This document shows positions 52,800 to 64,000 of a DNA stretch of 64,000 nt, in pieces. Position 1 is the first letter of the stretch, and each line of letters opens with the position of its first letter. Origin of the DNA: Forficula auricularia (Eukaryota > Arthropoda > Insecta > Dermaptera > Forficulidae); contig JALMQS010000099.1 of assembly GCA_024734495.1 (NCBI GenBank), forward strand, positions 71,119,335-71,183,334. The letters are read 5' to 3'. The notes below the pieces were generated by a model. It had not been told where the DNA came from. It saw only the letters and a list, made by a program, of their open reading frames with translations, and did no database searches. A program made the position numbers and the translations under genes.

Positions 52800-53918
52800 T
52801 CTAAATCAATTCAACAATAAAATAATAGAATTTTAAAATTGTATAGTGAATAAAGGAAGTAAATAAAAAATATTTTGCATTTTAATAATATTAATAGAAT
52901 TATTTTATTTTTGTTTTGTTACAAAGTAAATAATTTAAGTAGTTATTTGAATATATATTTAACATGAATTACAATATTTGAAAATTAAATTTTTTCAACC
53001 GCAATTCAACAAGTAAAATATATAAAATAGCTAGTAAAAAGGAATAAATAGAGCTTTTTGTATGAAAAATTAAACGCCTTTCAAATAGAAGTCCAAAAGG
53101 ATTTTTACATAACAATAAAAAAATATAAAATATTATTTAGCTTAGTATTTCTATATATTATATAAGAAAAATTGAGAATTAATACTGTGTTTTATAAAGT
53201 GGATTTTTAGGCGACTGCTCTATTTAATTATTATTCACAAAGCTAAACTAAAAACTGTCTATATTTATAAATATGAGATTTCATTCTAACACGGCTAGGT
53301 TTTCAGTCTTCTAACAAAATCGCCTAACGGAGAGGGACTTGTTAATGGAGACATGTAAATATACTTGTGGAGATTTTTACCAATTATTAATAAAAAATAA
53401 ATTTTTCTAGATATATTTTTGTATTTCTCATTATATAGATTTAAATTAAAAATAAAACAATCGTGAAAACATAAAGACAAAAATATGTTCGATTGTAGTT
53501 AATCCGCGAAATTATTAATTTGAGAGTGAGCTGAAGGTCGTCAATATTTGAGCATAAAACATAATAAAATAATAATTATTTGCTTAAGTATTAGGTTGGA
53601 TTATGTATATATATATCTTTTATAAACAATGAGAGAAAAATAGATATAATATACATTGAATTATTGATTTAAAATAAATAAAACAGATGATTTAAATAAT
53701 TAAAAAAATATTAAATTAGCTCTGTTAAAACAAGCGTTTTAAAGTTAAAATCACCAGATTTTAGAGTAGGTATATAAAAAAGATATCAATAAGATATTTA
53801 AAACCTTCCCTTGTGTTAGTCTAGGAGAATATTATTAAAATTAAACATGAGCTAATGGAATTTTTTCATTATTTTGGCTTCAAACATCTTTTCAATATCT
53901 TTTAGATACCATTCAGTT
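52800..53918. other. AT-rich intergenic gap before the mini spindles 3' end
   Basis: No ORF, repeat family or palindrome that I can recognise; a TA microsatellite near 53605-53615. Probably includes the mini spindles 3' UTR. Confidence 0.5.
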
Positions 53919-56900
53919 TTATTTATCTATCGCTTTTAAAGCTTTGAGTCTTTGCTTAATTTTCTCCACTGAATTCTCTTCGTATTTTGATTCAGACGCC
54001 TGGAAAATAAAAGAAATATTTAGTTATAAGATTATAGATTTATATAATTTAAATATATTTTATAAGCAATATTTTTATTTTTATTTTATTTAATTGGCTT
54101 CGTGAACTAGATGTCCATTTAGCCATATAAGTAATATAAATGAAAGGAAGTCAAAAAAGGAGGAAATTTATAGGGTTTTTAAAAAAAGGAAGGATCTTAA
54201 ACTTCCGGTTTCTAAATAACTTTGGGTCATGTAAAGGGAATACATGCTCAAGTTTCTGCATTTCTCCAGTTACACATTTAAAGAGAAGAGTTTTATTAAA
54301 TGACTAAAACCCTCTTACTTGAAATAGACACTATTAGAATAAGTGTCGGTAATGTATATGTGCGTTTTTTATTTTTGACTATTTTTAAGGCCTAAACTTC
54401 TCTTTTGATATACTATCAGGTTTGTGGACCGATAGTCTCTCTCTATATATAATTTAAATATATTTTATAAGCAATATAAATGAAAGGAAGTCAATATCGG
54501 TTTGGGTCATGTAAAGGGAATACATTTTATATATTACAAATTCAAACTAGCTATTTGGACAAAGGAATTTATTTCGAAATGATAAGTGAATTCTTGTCAT
54601 TCCATTAACATAATCAACAGATTGTTGAGCAGAATGAATGTGTATTTTAGTTCAAATTGTGCGCAGAGCAATTTTAAAGTATCCCCTTAAAAAAAAGTCG
54701 CAAGAGGTTAGGTAGGGAAACTGATCCGCAGAGTATCTTGTCGTTAGAACCAGAGCGAGAGTGACTTTTAAGGTCACCTGCGCCCCTAAAACCCATATAT
54801 TAAAAAAAATTGGGCTCGTGTGTGCTGGCCCCTTCCCCCCGACGTTATTTTCGTCAGTAAACAAGGAGCAATTCAGCAGTAAGATGTTCATTAACCGGTA
54901 ATTTAGTAGATCTCAAAACCTTCTAAAACTGGAAAAGTTTATGGATAGGCTATTATTTTGGAACTATATCTAATGAATTATTTTAGATTACCATGAATTA
55001 TATAATTGCTTAAGAACTAAAAGTAAATGGTAAATTACAAAACTTACTTTTTGTACGTAATCATGTCGATTGTCATCTGGTGTAACATGAATGCCATCTC
55101 CTGATTCATTTATTCTATAGTTTTCTTGCATTTGACATTGTAGATTATGAGACATCGTATCATCAAATGGCACTTGACTAATAGGAATACCTGCTTTTTT
55201 TTGCCAATATTGTAAACGATCTAAGTAATAATTAGGATCATTAGAATCAATTTTAGAATCTAGATTTAATTCAGATTCAACATTTTTGAATGATTTTGGA
55301 AGGGAAGAACTTGTTGAAGATGTTGTTGGCCGATCACCAGTTAATTCTAAACGCATTTGTCGTTCAGCTTCTATTTTTTTCAAACCTTTTTCTACATAAT
55401 GTTGGAAAAACTCTGAAGATTTAGCTAAAAATGGATTTACGTCTGCTTCTGGGTGTTGCTTAATGAAATCGTATAAACGAGACAAACCCTAAAAAATACA
55501 AATATTATTAATATTCTATTCTATTGGTTATCAGTTGTTTCAGTTGGTTAATTTAGGAGTTTGATTACAAATTGCCTTGTCAAAGAAAAAAAAAATTGTA
55601 GGTACACGTTAATTTAATTATTTGATTTACACACTAGAAAAATTTATTTACCTCTTCAGTTTCTTCCTTAAGTCCGATTTTTTTGAAAATTTCAGATAAA
55701 GTTTCTTGCATGGATTTGGACATTCGATTATGAGTTTTTAAAGGAGTTTCTTTTTTGGGAAGTGGTGCTTTTTGTTCTTCATATTTAAAATATATTACAA
55801 AAAAATATGTTAACACTATTTAGTTTAAAAATGAATAAGCTCATATACTTACTTTAACAACTCTATTTATAAAACTGTGTAATTCTGATTCATGAAGATG
55901 ATCAATTTTGTTGAGGTCGTCTAAGATTCTAGGTCCTTTTGCTTTTACCATAGTATGTACCATTGTTTTAATTGTTTTTAAAGGTACTTCATCCCATTTT
56001 TTTTCTTTCCACATATGCGAGGGATATTGCTAAAATCAAATTTTATTATTTAATTAGAAAAATAGACTAATTATAAATAACAACACTTAGATTATATAAA
56101 TGTTTTCGAATTAGTGAGTAATTATAGTGATACTAAATAAATACCTTAAGGAATTTATGAATCTCCTGAAGAGGCCTTGGATGATCTATTTCACCTTCCC
56201 AACTGGGGATCATTTTAACAACTTTCCAAGTACATTTCATTACTAATTCTAAATAACGAGAACGTTCTTCTTGATTAGCAACCCCATGATGAAGAAGATG
56301 AATAAGAGCACTAAATTAATAAAAATTTACATAGTAGAAATAATTAAGAAATTAAGGCGTCAAATCAAATTATCTCAATACATATTTGAATACAAACCAT
56401 ATAATATTATTATGATCAGCTCTCTCTAGGAATCGAACAATGACCAGGTTAATAATGCGCACAAAAGCATCTGAATTAACTAAATCAACCATCCGGTTAT
56501 CATCAATCATCATATGTAAAAGTAAACTAATAAGTTCTTCAAGGATATTCGTTGATACTGTCCTAGCAGCGCCTTCAAGATTTAAAAACTGAAAGATATT
56601 AAATTATTTATTTATGTAGATAGAAATTAATTTTTTAAATAAAATGTTTTCCTTACCGAGAAATGCAATAAGAAAATTGCTTTATAGGAACGAACAAGAT
56701 CACCTTGCTGCCTTTGTAGGCTAATTGGTATTGCATTTAATAATTTCAATTGTACCATTAACCCTTGTAAAAGTTGATCACTGCGTTGGGCAACTAATTT
56801 TGCTCTGTGAGTATGTATAAGTTGTTCAATACCGACAACCGCTTCAAAACCTAAAGTTGTGTCAGAAACCTGAAAATAGATCATTATAATAAATACTCAG

Positions 56901-59900
56901 TGTAAATTATAAACGTTATAATTTAATTAACATAATCATTTGCAATAAATAATGTTTAAATGGTTACAAATAATGAATAAGCTTTTAATTATATTTAAAC
57001 ACCTTCCACTTTTTTTTTTATGAAAATGATGAGAGGAGTTACACCAAAAAGGTGCAACCGCTAAAGGCCTGGGTTGGCTACTCCATCGTGAAAAGAAGAA
57101 GAAAGAATTTTATGGGCTGGGCGGGGGTCGAAGGTATCTGTGGATACGGGTCTTAAATAGCTGAAGGTTATAAGTTGCGGGAAAGATGGTGGCAGGGAGT
57201 GAGTTGCACTCTCTGGAGGTCATAGGGATAAAAGAGTTGGCGAAAGCGCTTGTTCGACTTTTATCCAATTTGACAGCGAAGGGGTGCTGAGCGTTCGAAA
57301 ATCGCGCGTTTCTCGTAAAGAGGGCTTAATTGATTTCAGCTGGACTGAACAGACACCGTGATAGTATCTGTAGTACAGGGAAAGGGCAGAAACGGTTCTT
57401 CGGTGAGCCAGGGAGTCGAGTGAGTTGGTTAGAGCCGGGTCTCCTGTTAGTTTAATTGCTCGCTTCTGAATCGCATCCAGTGTAGCAAGAGAATGCTTGG
57501 AGGCACCCCTCCACAGATGAGAGCCATATTCGACAGACCCTAGAGTTACGCCTAGCATTGAAATTTTATCCCTGAATTCTAGTGAGTTTGAGTCGAATGA
57601 TATGTTTGGGAGGTTTCTGTCGACGCGCCTAGAAATAAGGCAACAGTGTTCACTGCATTGAAGTTAACTAAGTTTTGGGATTTAAGTTTGCATAAGTCTA
57701 AATTTATTGAGGAGGCAATGTCTGCACGGTTTTTATGCTTTTTAATAAGACCTGAGAAAAATAATTTCTAGCTCTGGGTGATGCCATTAATTGGCAGGTG
57801 AAAATAGTTAGGCCTCTATAGACCCACGAAAAATTAATAAGGATAAGATTAAGCTAATGAAATTTCATTGTCATAAAGATAATAATGGTTTGGTTTCAAG
57901 AAGCAGTAGGTCTTTACATCATCGCACCGGTTAAGGTATCGGGTTCGAACTCTGGGTGATCCTTTTATCTAAACATAATAAAATGTATTATTTATTCTCT
58001 AATTTTAATTTAAGCTTTTAATATTACCCTTAGCCGTTGGAGTAACCGATTAACTTGTTCAATGCCTTCTTGATCTTGGGAATATCCATTTCCTCCTCCT
58101 GATGCTGTTGCATTTCCAAATGCATTTCCACCGATTAACTGTTGTATATTTGAATTTGAAGCAGATAAGGGTGATGCAATATGTTCACGTATTGATATAG
58201 GTGATGGAGATTGTAATAATGGAGAATTTTGAAGTGGTTGATGAGGTTGAAGCGGTTTTGGTGGAGATAATATTTGACTATGTCCACTTAGACTGAAAAA
58301 GAAAAACATATATAGGTATATATTATATGTTCAATATCAAATTAATGTATTTGATAAAAATAAAAAATAATATATGAAGAAATTTTAAGGCTTTATTTAT
58401 AATTCAAAAAGGACGTTTTTTGTAGCCTGGTTTAATGAACATAAAAAAATCTACTTTTCCTTATGTGCCAACGTTGTCTTGGTCAGGACTAGATAAACAA
58501 ATTTATTTGCCAAATTAATCATTATAACAAAACGAATATACAACAAATCTCAGTTAACAAAAGCAAATATAGAAAACTTAAATTACTTTTCACTGAGTTG
58601 TACTATACAAAATTTTATTTTCATTTTTTTCCCCTTTGTCAATCTATAGATCTCAAAATACATTTATTAATTAATAGACCTTTGATCGATTTGTAAGAAA
58701 TTTCGGATATGCCTCCTATACGATCTTATAAAAATGACTCACTGTGTGAAATTGATAATGACCTAAAGGGAGAGGGAGTCAAAAATAATTAAAAATAATA
58801 GAATTTTCAAACAAAAATACTAGAAAGCTATTTACCCTAGAAGAGTCCCATATTTAAAAGGAAATGAATAATTGCTAATAAGCCCAAAATTCAGAGTGAG
58901 GGGTCGTTTATAAATTATTTGATTAAATATTAAGTATAAGAGAGGGTAAAGTTATGTGGATGGACACATCAGTTTATTTTCTTTAAAGTTCATTAAGTCT
59001 GGCTGCAAAGAAAGTCCTATTTCTTTTAATTTACCAGGTGTGTAAGTTTGAAACGGTGCATCGCTCATAGTATGCGTTAGTGAGCGTTTTAAGCTACTTT
59101 GGTTATAACCTCTTTTTATGAGTTTGACATTTGTGAACATTAATCAGTGCAAATCACCAGCAATTTCATACAGCAACATATATTTTTCCTTTGGTAATCA
59201 TGTCTAGTTTCTTCTCAGAAAAAAAGCATATGCGGGAAGCTCTGCTTTTCTGATTTAATTTGAAAACATCGGTTGCCGAATGCTTGTAGAGGCCTATGAC
59301 GACAGTGCTTTATCGGAAACAACGTGCAGAGATTGGTTTCATCGGTTCAAAAACGGCAATTTTGACCAGAGCGACAAGAAGCGTGAAAATCGATCCAGGT
59401 ACGTTGAGGGCCATCAATTGCAGTCCCTTTTAGGCCCAATCGCAAAAAATGCTTGCCGAGCAATTGGGTGTTACTCAACGAACCATTTCCATGGGCCTAC
59501 GTGCCATGGGAAAGGTTCAAAAGATCGGAAAATGGGTGTCGCATGAATTGAACAATAGGCAGATGGAGCGACGCAAACCACATATGAAATCTTGCTCGCC
59601 AGACAAAAAAAGTCGTTCCTGCATCGGATTGTGACTGGGGATGAAAAGTGTATATATTATGAGAATCCAAAACCCAAGACTCGCGGGTTGATCCCGGCCA
59701 ACCATCAACATCTTCCCCAAGACCAAATCGCTTCGTACGGAAGGCAATGCTGTGCGTTTGGTGGGATCAGCAGAGTATCGTCTACTATGAGTTGTTGAAA
59801 CCTGGTGAAAATGTCAATGCCACCCGCTATCACGAACAAATGATCAAATTGCACCGTGCTCTGCGTGAAAAAAGACCGGATTATCAACAAGGACATGACA

Positions 59901-60803
59901 AGCCGATTTTCCTCCACGACAACGCGCCATCGCACACGTGAACAATAGTTCGAAACTACTTGGAGAGACTCAACTGGGAGGTGCTACCCCAAGCCGCTTA
60001 TTCACCAGACCTGGCCCCTTCTGACTTCCACCTTTTTTCGTCGATGGGCCACGCGCTCGCTGAGCAGCACTTCGATTCTTAGGAAGATGTCCGAAAATAG
60101 CTTGATGAGTGGTTTGCTTCGAAAGAGAAGGAATTTTTTTGGCGTGGTATCCACAAATTGCCCGAGAAATGGCAAAAATGTGTAGCTAGTGAGGGCCAGT
60201 ACTTTGAATAAATTTGATTTTGTTTTCTATGAAAAAAACATGTGTTTTTTTTTACTAAAAAAGCACCGTTTTAAACTTATACACCTGGTAAATAAAAATA
60301 ATTTTTTAAGAGGAAAAAATAAATTTATAAAACTTATTAAAAGCGGAATATTTAGTTGGAATAATAAATTAAACAAATACCCTTGAGGAGTCATAAGTCT
60401 GGATTGAAAGTATTGTTGGACAAGGAAGGAAAGGGTAGAAGGTTTAGAGTTGAGGATTCTGGAAACAAATAAATGATTGAGTAAAAGATTTATTTTTAAT
60501 AGATTTAAGATTAATACATCTAGGATGTGAATATTTGACAAAAAAAGGGAAGAAAATTGGTAATTAAGCAAGTTATAATCTCAATATTTTCTAAAGTTTA
60601 TTACTTACTTGTGTGATGTTTTTGCTTGCATTTTAATTTGACTCAAATCCGGCACCTCGCCAAGCAAATCATCAAGATCATCAAATGTGATCAATTTCGG
60701 AGTTGCTAAATGAGGCTTTTTTGCATCAATTCGACCCATAAAGTCCATGTCAAGACCAAAAGGCCCAGAAATAGGACGTGGTGTTCGTAGTCCACAAGAA
60801 ATT
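53919..60803 (-). CDS. msps: XMAP215/CKAP5/mini spindles microtubule polymerase, C-terminal region (partial)
   Basis: Nine exons on minus: 60803-60609, 58292-58028, 56869-56657, 56588-56398, 56310-56145, 56029-55849, 55776-55652, 55488-55048 and 53999-53919; GT-AG with consistent phases, 618 aa to the stop. It opens with SGPFGLDMDF (family: FQLDLDE-type linker after TOG5) and IEQVNRLLQRLR, continues through LEELISLLLHMM, VMKCTWKVVKMIPSW, WDEVPLKTIKTMVHTMVKAK, ILDDLNKIDHLHESELHSFI, LSEIFKKIG, and GLSRLYDFIKQHPEADVNPF with SSEFFQHYVEKGLKKIE, and ends VEKIKQRLKALKAIDK. This matches the C-terminal helical domain that binds TACC and centrosomal partners. The TOG tubulin-binding domains would lie upstream. 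An exon may end at 61107 (HNLAKALLKS) but no acceptor was found. Introns contain LINE, SINE and mariner copies. Confidence 0.93.
57005..57765 (-). pseudogene. LINE family L1a fragment, copy 4
   Basis: Minus strand: palm remnants (KHKNRADIASSINLDLCKLK near 57700), then SMLGVTLGS joined directly to VEYGSHLWRGASKHSLATLD by an internal deletion, IQKRAIKLTGDPALTNSLDS, and a frameshift near 57320. The 3' UTR hairpin and T run (57011-57018) end it. Sits in the msps intron between 56869 and 58028. Confidence 0.88.
57900..58005 (+). repeat. Decayed S3-type SINE fragment
   Basis: ATCGCACCGGTTAAGG (A-box like), GGGTTCGAACTC (B-box like) and TGATCCTTTTATCT then TATTCTCTAATTTT match the 3' part of the SINE at 63430-63510 and 38910-38985. 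It ends 25 bases before the msps exon at 58028. Confidence 0.6.
59034..60288 (+). mobile_element. Mariner transposon, cecropia-like subfamily, 1255 bp
   Basis: Ends CCAGGTGTGTAAGTTTGAAA and the complement of CCAGGTGTATAAGTTTAAAA, flanked by TA (59032-59033, 60289-60290). Inserted in the msps intron between 58292 and 60609, in opposite orientation to the gene. Confidence 0.95.
59200..60211 (+). pseudogene. Cecropia-like mariner transposase, inactivated
   Basis: Starts MSSFFSEKKHMREALLF at 59200 followed at once by a TGA, with more stops and shifts. Recognisable pieces in order: LSETTCRDWFHRFKNGNFD (HTH), LGVTQRTISMGLRAMGKVQK, FLHRIVTGDEKCIYYENPK (first D), RQCCAFG, QQSIVYYELLKPGENVN, FLHDNAPSHT (second D), AAYSPDLAPSDFHLF and WFASKEKEFFWRGIHKLPEK, ending at 60211. 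Both frame breaks and point stops show an old dead copy. Confidence 0.92.
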
Positions 60804-61199
60804 CTATACAAATTCAATTGTGAATTACTTTACTATAATATTAAATATAAATTAACCAATAGAGTTAAGGTATAATTTAAGAATTATTTATAATATAAAG
60901 TTTAAATGAATTTATTTAATGATTTAAAATAAATAGTATACTTAAAAATAATAATGAAAAAAAATAATTGCATAATTCTAATGTGACTAAGCAGTGCAAA
61001 TCGAGTGAAAGTGTAGTGTATATATAAGTACGATAATATGAAAAAAATGAGAAAAAATAGTATTTGAATAATGAAAAGAGATTCCATACAAAAATCATTT
61101 TAATATATCGGTACCTTGATTTTAAAAGGGCTTTTGCCAAGTTATGAGGAAGAACAGATTAATTTTATAAATTAAATTATAATTACATAAGTCCCGTTA

Positions 61200-61720
61200 T
61201 GAAAAACGTCCAATCAACTATTAGCCTATACAAATTTCAAATTCGCCCCCTTTCTCGAATATGGGTCACATCTGTGGAGAGAACGTTCTTTGCCACCATT
61301 CAGAGGCAAGTTATCAGAATAATAGGAGATGCAGCATTAGCCAGCACCTGACTCATCGGAGAGCCCTCTCCTCCTTTTCCCTTTTTTTAATGGATAATAC
61401 TTTTTGATTTGACGAAATAAAAATAATAATCCCTTCTCTAAAATCTCATTTGCGCGAAATACACGATTTTCAAGAATTCAACACCCCTTCGCAATTAAAT
61501 TAGATACTAAACGAAGAAACGAATTCGGCAATTATCCATATGATTCCTAGAGACTGAAATTCTTTCCGCATCCATCTTTCAGGCAAAATATAAGTTTAAA
61601 TATTTCAAGACCCATATCTACACAAGTACCTACAAATCCGACCCAATCCCTGAAATTTTTTCTCCTTTTTACGACCCCGGATTTCATAGTTTTAATTTTT
61701 TACTAATTTTCTTAAATCAA
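61200..61720 (+). pseudogene. Old LINE relic related to family L1a
   Basis: Broken frames give PPFSNMGHICGENV, then QRQVIRIIGDAALA and THRRALSSFSLF, aligned with LEYSSHLWRGAS...QKRAIKLIGDPAL...AHRRTVSALSL of the younger copies, and AxxFQAKYKFKYFKTHIYT near 61580. Much more diverged than the other four copies. No A tail or hairpin that I can recognise. Confidence 0.7.
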
Positions 61721-61898
61721 TATTATTATAAAAAATCATGAAAGGTCTAAGTGGTGAATATAACTTAAATTCGACAATTTCGGACATTCGCCCTTTAAGA
61801 ACAAAGATACAGATATATGATAATAAAGAATAAAAAAATTATATCCAGATTATTTTATTTTATTTTTAATATTGTATAATTATAATAAAAAAATTAAT

Positions 61899-62350
61899 TT
61901 ATTTTTCGAATTGGAAGCTCTTTTGTTGAGGAGCAAGCAAAAACAAGCGCACTAAGCCAAGGACTAAAGGGTATATAAGTATAAATAAATTAGAAGTTTG
62001 AGGTTGAGGAGGAGATATATTGTTCTTGGATAGAGGCACATACATTGGAGCGACATCATTGGCATTGACGGTATCTTCGGCAGTTGCGGAATTACTACGT
62101 TGATGATATTCATTTGAAGCAATCGTTTCAATATTTACGAAGTTGTTTTCTTGAAGATTATCTGTCGTCCTTGGTAGTTCGTTGAACGTAGGTAGTTTAG
62201 TATAGCTTCGGCTGATTGACATAAGGATATAAAGGTCCAGTTCACAAGGGAAACATCATATCCAAGATAAGAAAGGAATTTTAAAGGAGAAGTAATTTCG
62301 GTGAAAGTAATGGCATTTTGAATAAGCAAACATCCAGATGCAGACACCAA
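61899..62350 (-). CDS. Unidentified ORFs, possible terminal exon(s) of an unknown gene
   Basis: Two overlapping minus-strand frames. 62350-62135 reads GCLLIQNAITFTEITSPLKF then LSYLGYDVSLVNWTFISLCQ; 62222-61899 reads MSISRSYTKLPTFNELPRTT, a polar Asn/Ser-rich stretch, then a single hydrophobic helix LFILIYPLVLGLVRLFLLA and a short basic/Gln tail ending FEK. AATAAA-like signals follow on the minus strand near 61850-61865. The second frame could be a tail-anchored membrane protein or the last exon of a longer one. No family recognised, and the two frames may be unrelated. It lies where more upstream msps exons would be expected. Confidence 0.3.
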
Positions 62351-62790
62351 AACACATGCCCGGAATTAGTTAGTGAGGAACATCACCATAATTGGAAAAA
62401 AAAAAATAAAAATTATAAATATGATATATGATACAAGCAAAAATGTATGATTGAGGACAAGATCAAGTGATAATAAAACAAAATGATAATTATTTACAAT
62501 GAAAATCATTTAAAGTGATAGTGCCTGGTGCTTGGTAACTTTTTGCCTCTAAATACTTAAGTTTCAAATTTCAAGGCTCTGCGACTTAACGAAGACGAGA
62601 TATGAACGATTAAAATATTTATTTTGCGACATGGCTAATTTACACGCCCTTTCTTTATTTAAATCGGATTAAAATTTATACACGACTAATAACTCATGAG
62701 CCTTGACAAGTTCACCAATTTGTAGCGAAATCGGTAGAGCCGTTTTCGAGAACCCGATTCTATATCTATAAGAATTGCTCGATTTATATA

Positions 62791-62816
62791 ATAAGATAAG
62801 ATAAGATAAGATAAGA
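62791..62816 (+). repeat. (ATAAG)n microsatellite
   Basis: Five tandem ATAAG units. Confidence 0.95.
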
Positions 62817-63329
62817 TTGAAAATTTGATTAAAAATTTGAGTCAATATTATTATGAGTTATCTATCACTTTAAATGAAAACTTTTGTGCAACGAAAGTGA
62901 TTTAATAAAATTATATATATTCAGAGAATTATAATTTTATAAAAGATAATAACAAATTCAATATAGATTTCTATCGAAGCAGAAATTTTAATTATTATTA
63001 AAAAAATATATAATTAATAATATTTATTTATAATATAAAAAATTTATGAGAAATGTTTTAATGATTATTTCTTGTAAATATTGTATTGTGAAAAGAAAAA
63101 AATAACTCTCCCTGGGTAGAAAAAAATTGGATTTTGACAGCCCATTTTACTAAGACATACGATTATAACTTCCAAAATATTTGAGATAGCAAATTTGATC
63201 TTAAAATAGTCAATTTGAAGCTATATCATTTAAAATCGATATAAAAAAATTAAATTAAAGCGATGTCTCACACTGCCAGACTTTATGATAAAAAATATTT
63301 TTTATTAATTAAATAATTAAATATCTCAG

Positions 63330-63520
63330 CGCCTCCCATCAATCGCAGACCCCAAAGGTCGAAAACAATTTTTCTCTTCACCCGGGGCGCGACCACAACG
63401 ATAAAGCTCTTATGACAAAGCATTGCAGTACACATGCAAAGATCCCGGGTTCGAGCCCCGGCTGATCCTTGTCTGTAATAAAAATAATCTTTTCTTCGTT
63501 CTCTAAATTTAAATATTTTT
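63330..63520 (+). mobile_element. tRNA-like SINE, type S3, forward copy
   Basis: The 5' body GCGCCTCCCA...AAAGGTCGAAAACAATTTTTC...GGGGCGCGACCACAA is mirrored at 39000-39085. Then CATTGCAGTACACATGC, CCGGGTTCGAGCCCCGG (a perfect T-arm: 5-bp stem, 7-base loop TTCGAGC) and TTTTCTTCGTTCTCTAAATT. The arm before it does not close into a full tRNA cloverleaf. Confidence 0.75.
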
Positions 63521-63648
63521 TATTTTTGATCCCACATGAAATTTAACTCTCCCCAAAATAATTATTCAAGTAAAATTTTAATACGATTTTTGAATTGAGG
63601 GAAAATGAATACATTTAACTATTAAATTTCAGTTTTTCCTCTATTTAG

Positions 63649-63711
63649 TTTACGAGCTACAACAGATCGATCGACATAGTCGCATCAGCAAGAGGGTCAG
63701 ATACGGCCGTG
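63649..63711 (+). CDS. Probable coding exon of an unidentified gene
   Basis: A 63-base stretch with far higher GC than its surroundings, between a CTATTTAG acceptor (63648) and a GGTAAG donor (63712). The single open frame reads YELQQIDRHSRISKRVRYGR, ending in a split Gly codon (phase 1 to phase 1). A second acceptor at 63632 would add FFLYLV in frame. The basic, Arg-rich sequence suggests a conserved cytosolic segment, but I do not recognise the family. Alternatively it ends as a last exon at the TAA at 63722. Confidence 0.45.
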
Positions 63712-64000
63712 GTAAGAAAGCCTAATAAAGTGTAAGTTTAATTTTAAAAAGAAAATAAGTCAATTAGAATTTAATATAAAACATTGAATATTCTTTGGTT
63801 GTCAATTTAAGGAAAATTGGTTTTATTTCGACTACTAATTCTGAATCTGTTTTCAAGTGATGATGGATAATATATTATATAATGTATTATAACAGATCAG
63901 GCTATCTATTTGTTAGAATAATAATTGTCATACTATCTATTTAATTAGTAGTGACATGACGCTCTTGAGGACAACTTGATTTAAACACAGGAATTATTTA

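Noticed and set aside
63440..63475. A genuine tRNA gene
   Set aside because: The T-arm is perfect, but the D and anticodon arms and acceptor stem do not close, and the sequence recurs as a SINE at 38.9 and 57.9 kb.
1..64000. CRISPR arrays, prokaryotic operons or integrated bacterial genes
   Set aside because: No regular short direct repeats with spacers, no long uninterrupted bacterial-type ORFs; introns and SINEs show a eukaryotic genome.

Overview
The window comes from an AT-rich, intron-rich, transposon-dense animal genome, almost certainly an insect. The strongest clue is a seven-exon gustatory receptor whose last exon carries the insect signature TYhhhhhQF (here TYLIILVQF); an ionotropic receptor lies just upstream of it. 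No ribosome binding sites, operons or CRISPR arrays are present. The order cannot be fixed from sequence alone; a hemipteran is my weak guess.

Five host genes are supported. (1) The 3' end of a WDR37-like WD40 gene on + (37-511). (2) A complete five-exon Rab8 gene on - (13809 down to 5077, 208 aa), tail-to-tail with WDR37. (3) A multi-exon ionotropic receptor (IR) on + (19933-35830). (4) A complete gustatory receptor (Gr) on + (37241-49520, 366 aa), 1.4 kb after the IR. (5) The C-terminal part of the XMAP215/CKAP5/mini spindles microtubule polymerase on - (60803 down to 53919, 5' end not in window). An unidentified ORF (61899-62350, -) and an unidentified exon (63649-63711, +) end the window. 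The IR and Gr form a small chemosensory block; the other genes are housekeeping genes (vesicle traffic, microtubule growth) with no evident link to it.

The rest is a palaeontology of mobile elements. There are five fragments of one non-LTR (LINE) family with a conserved 3' hairpin; two fragments of an R2-like element with a restriction-like endonuclease; an R1-like 3' end; two full-length but broken mariners of different subfamilies and one mariner fragment; a long-TIR DNA element with a DUF4817-type transposase remnant; hAT-like MITEs with 8-bp target duplications; Harbinger-like MITEs with TTA duplications; at least three tRNA-derived SINE types; and many foldback palindromes. Several are nested inside each other, so relative insertion order can be read.

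Items most worth a second look: a hammerhead-ribozyme-like core at 41027-41069 and related palindromic repeats at 44342-44528 and 5331-6034; a MITE whose interior has become a minisatellite (38648-38873); a 60-bp IR exon squeezed between two SINEs (28767-28826); and the conserved 3'-end RNA stems of the LINE and R2-like families. I did not find a clearly new multi-gene system.
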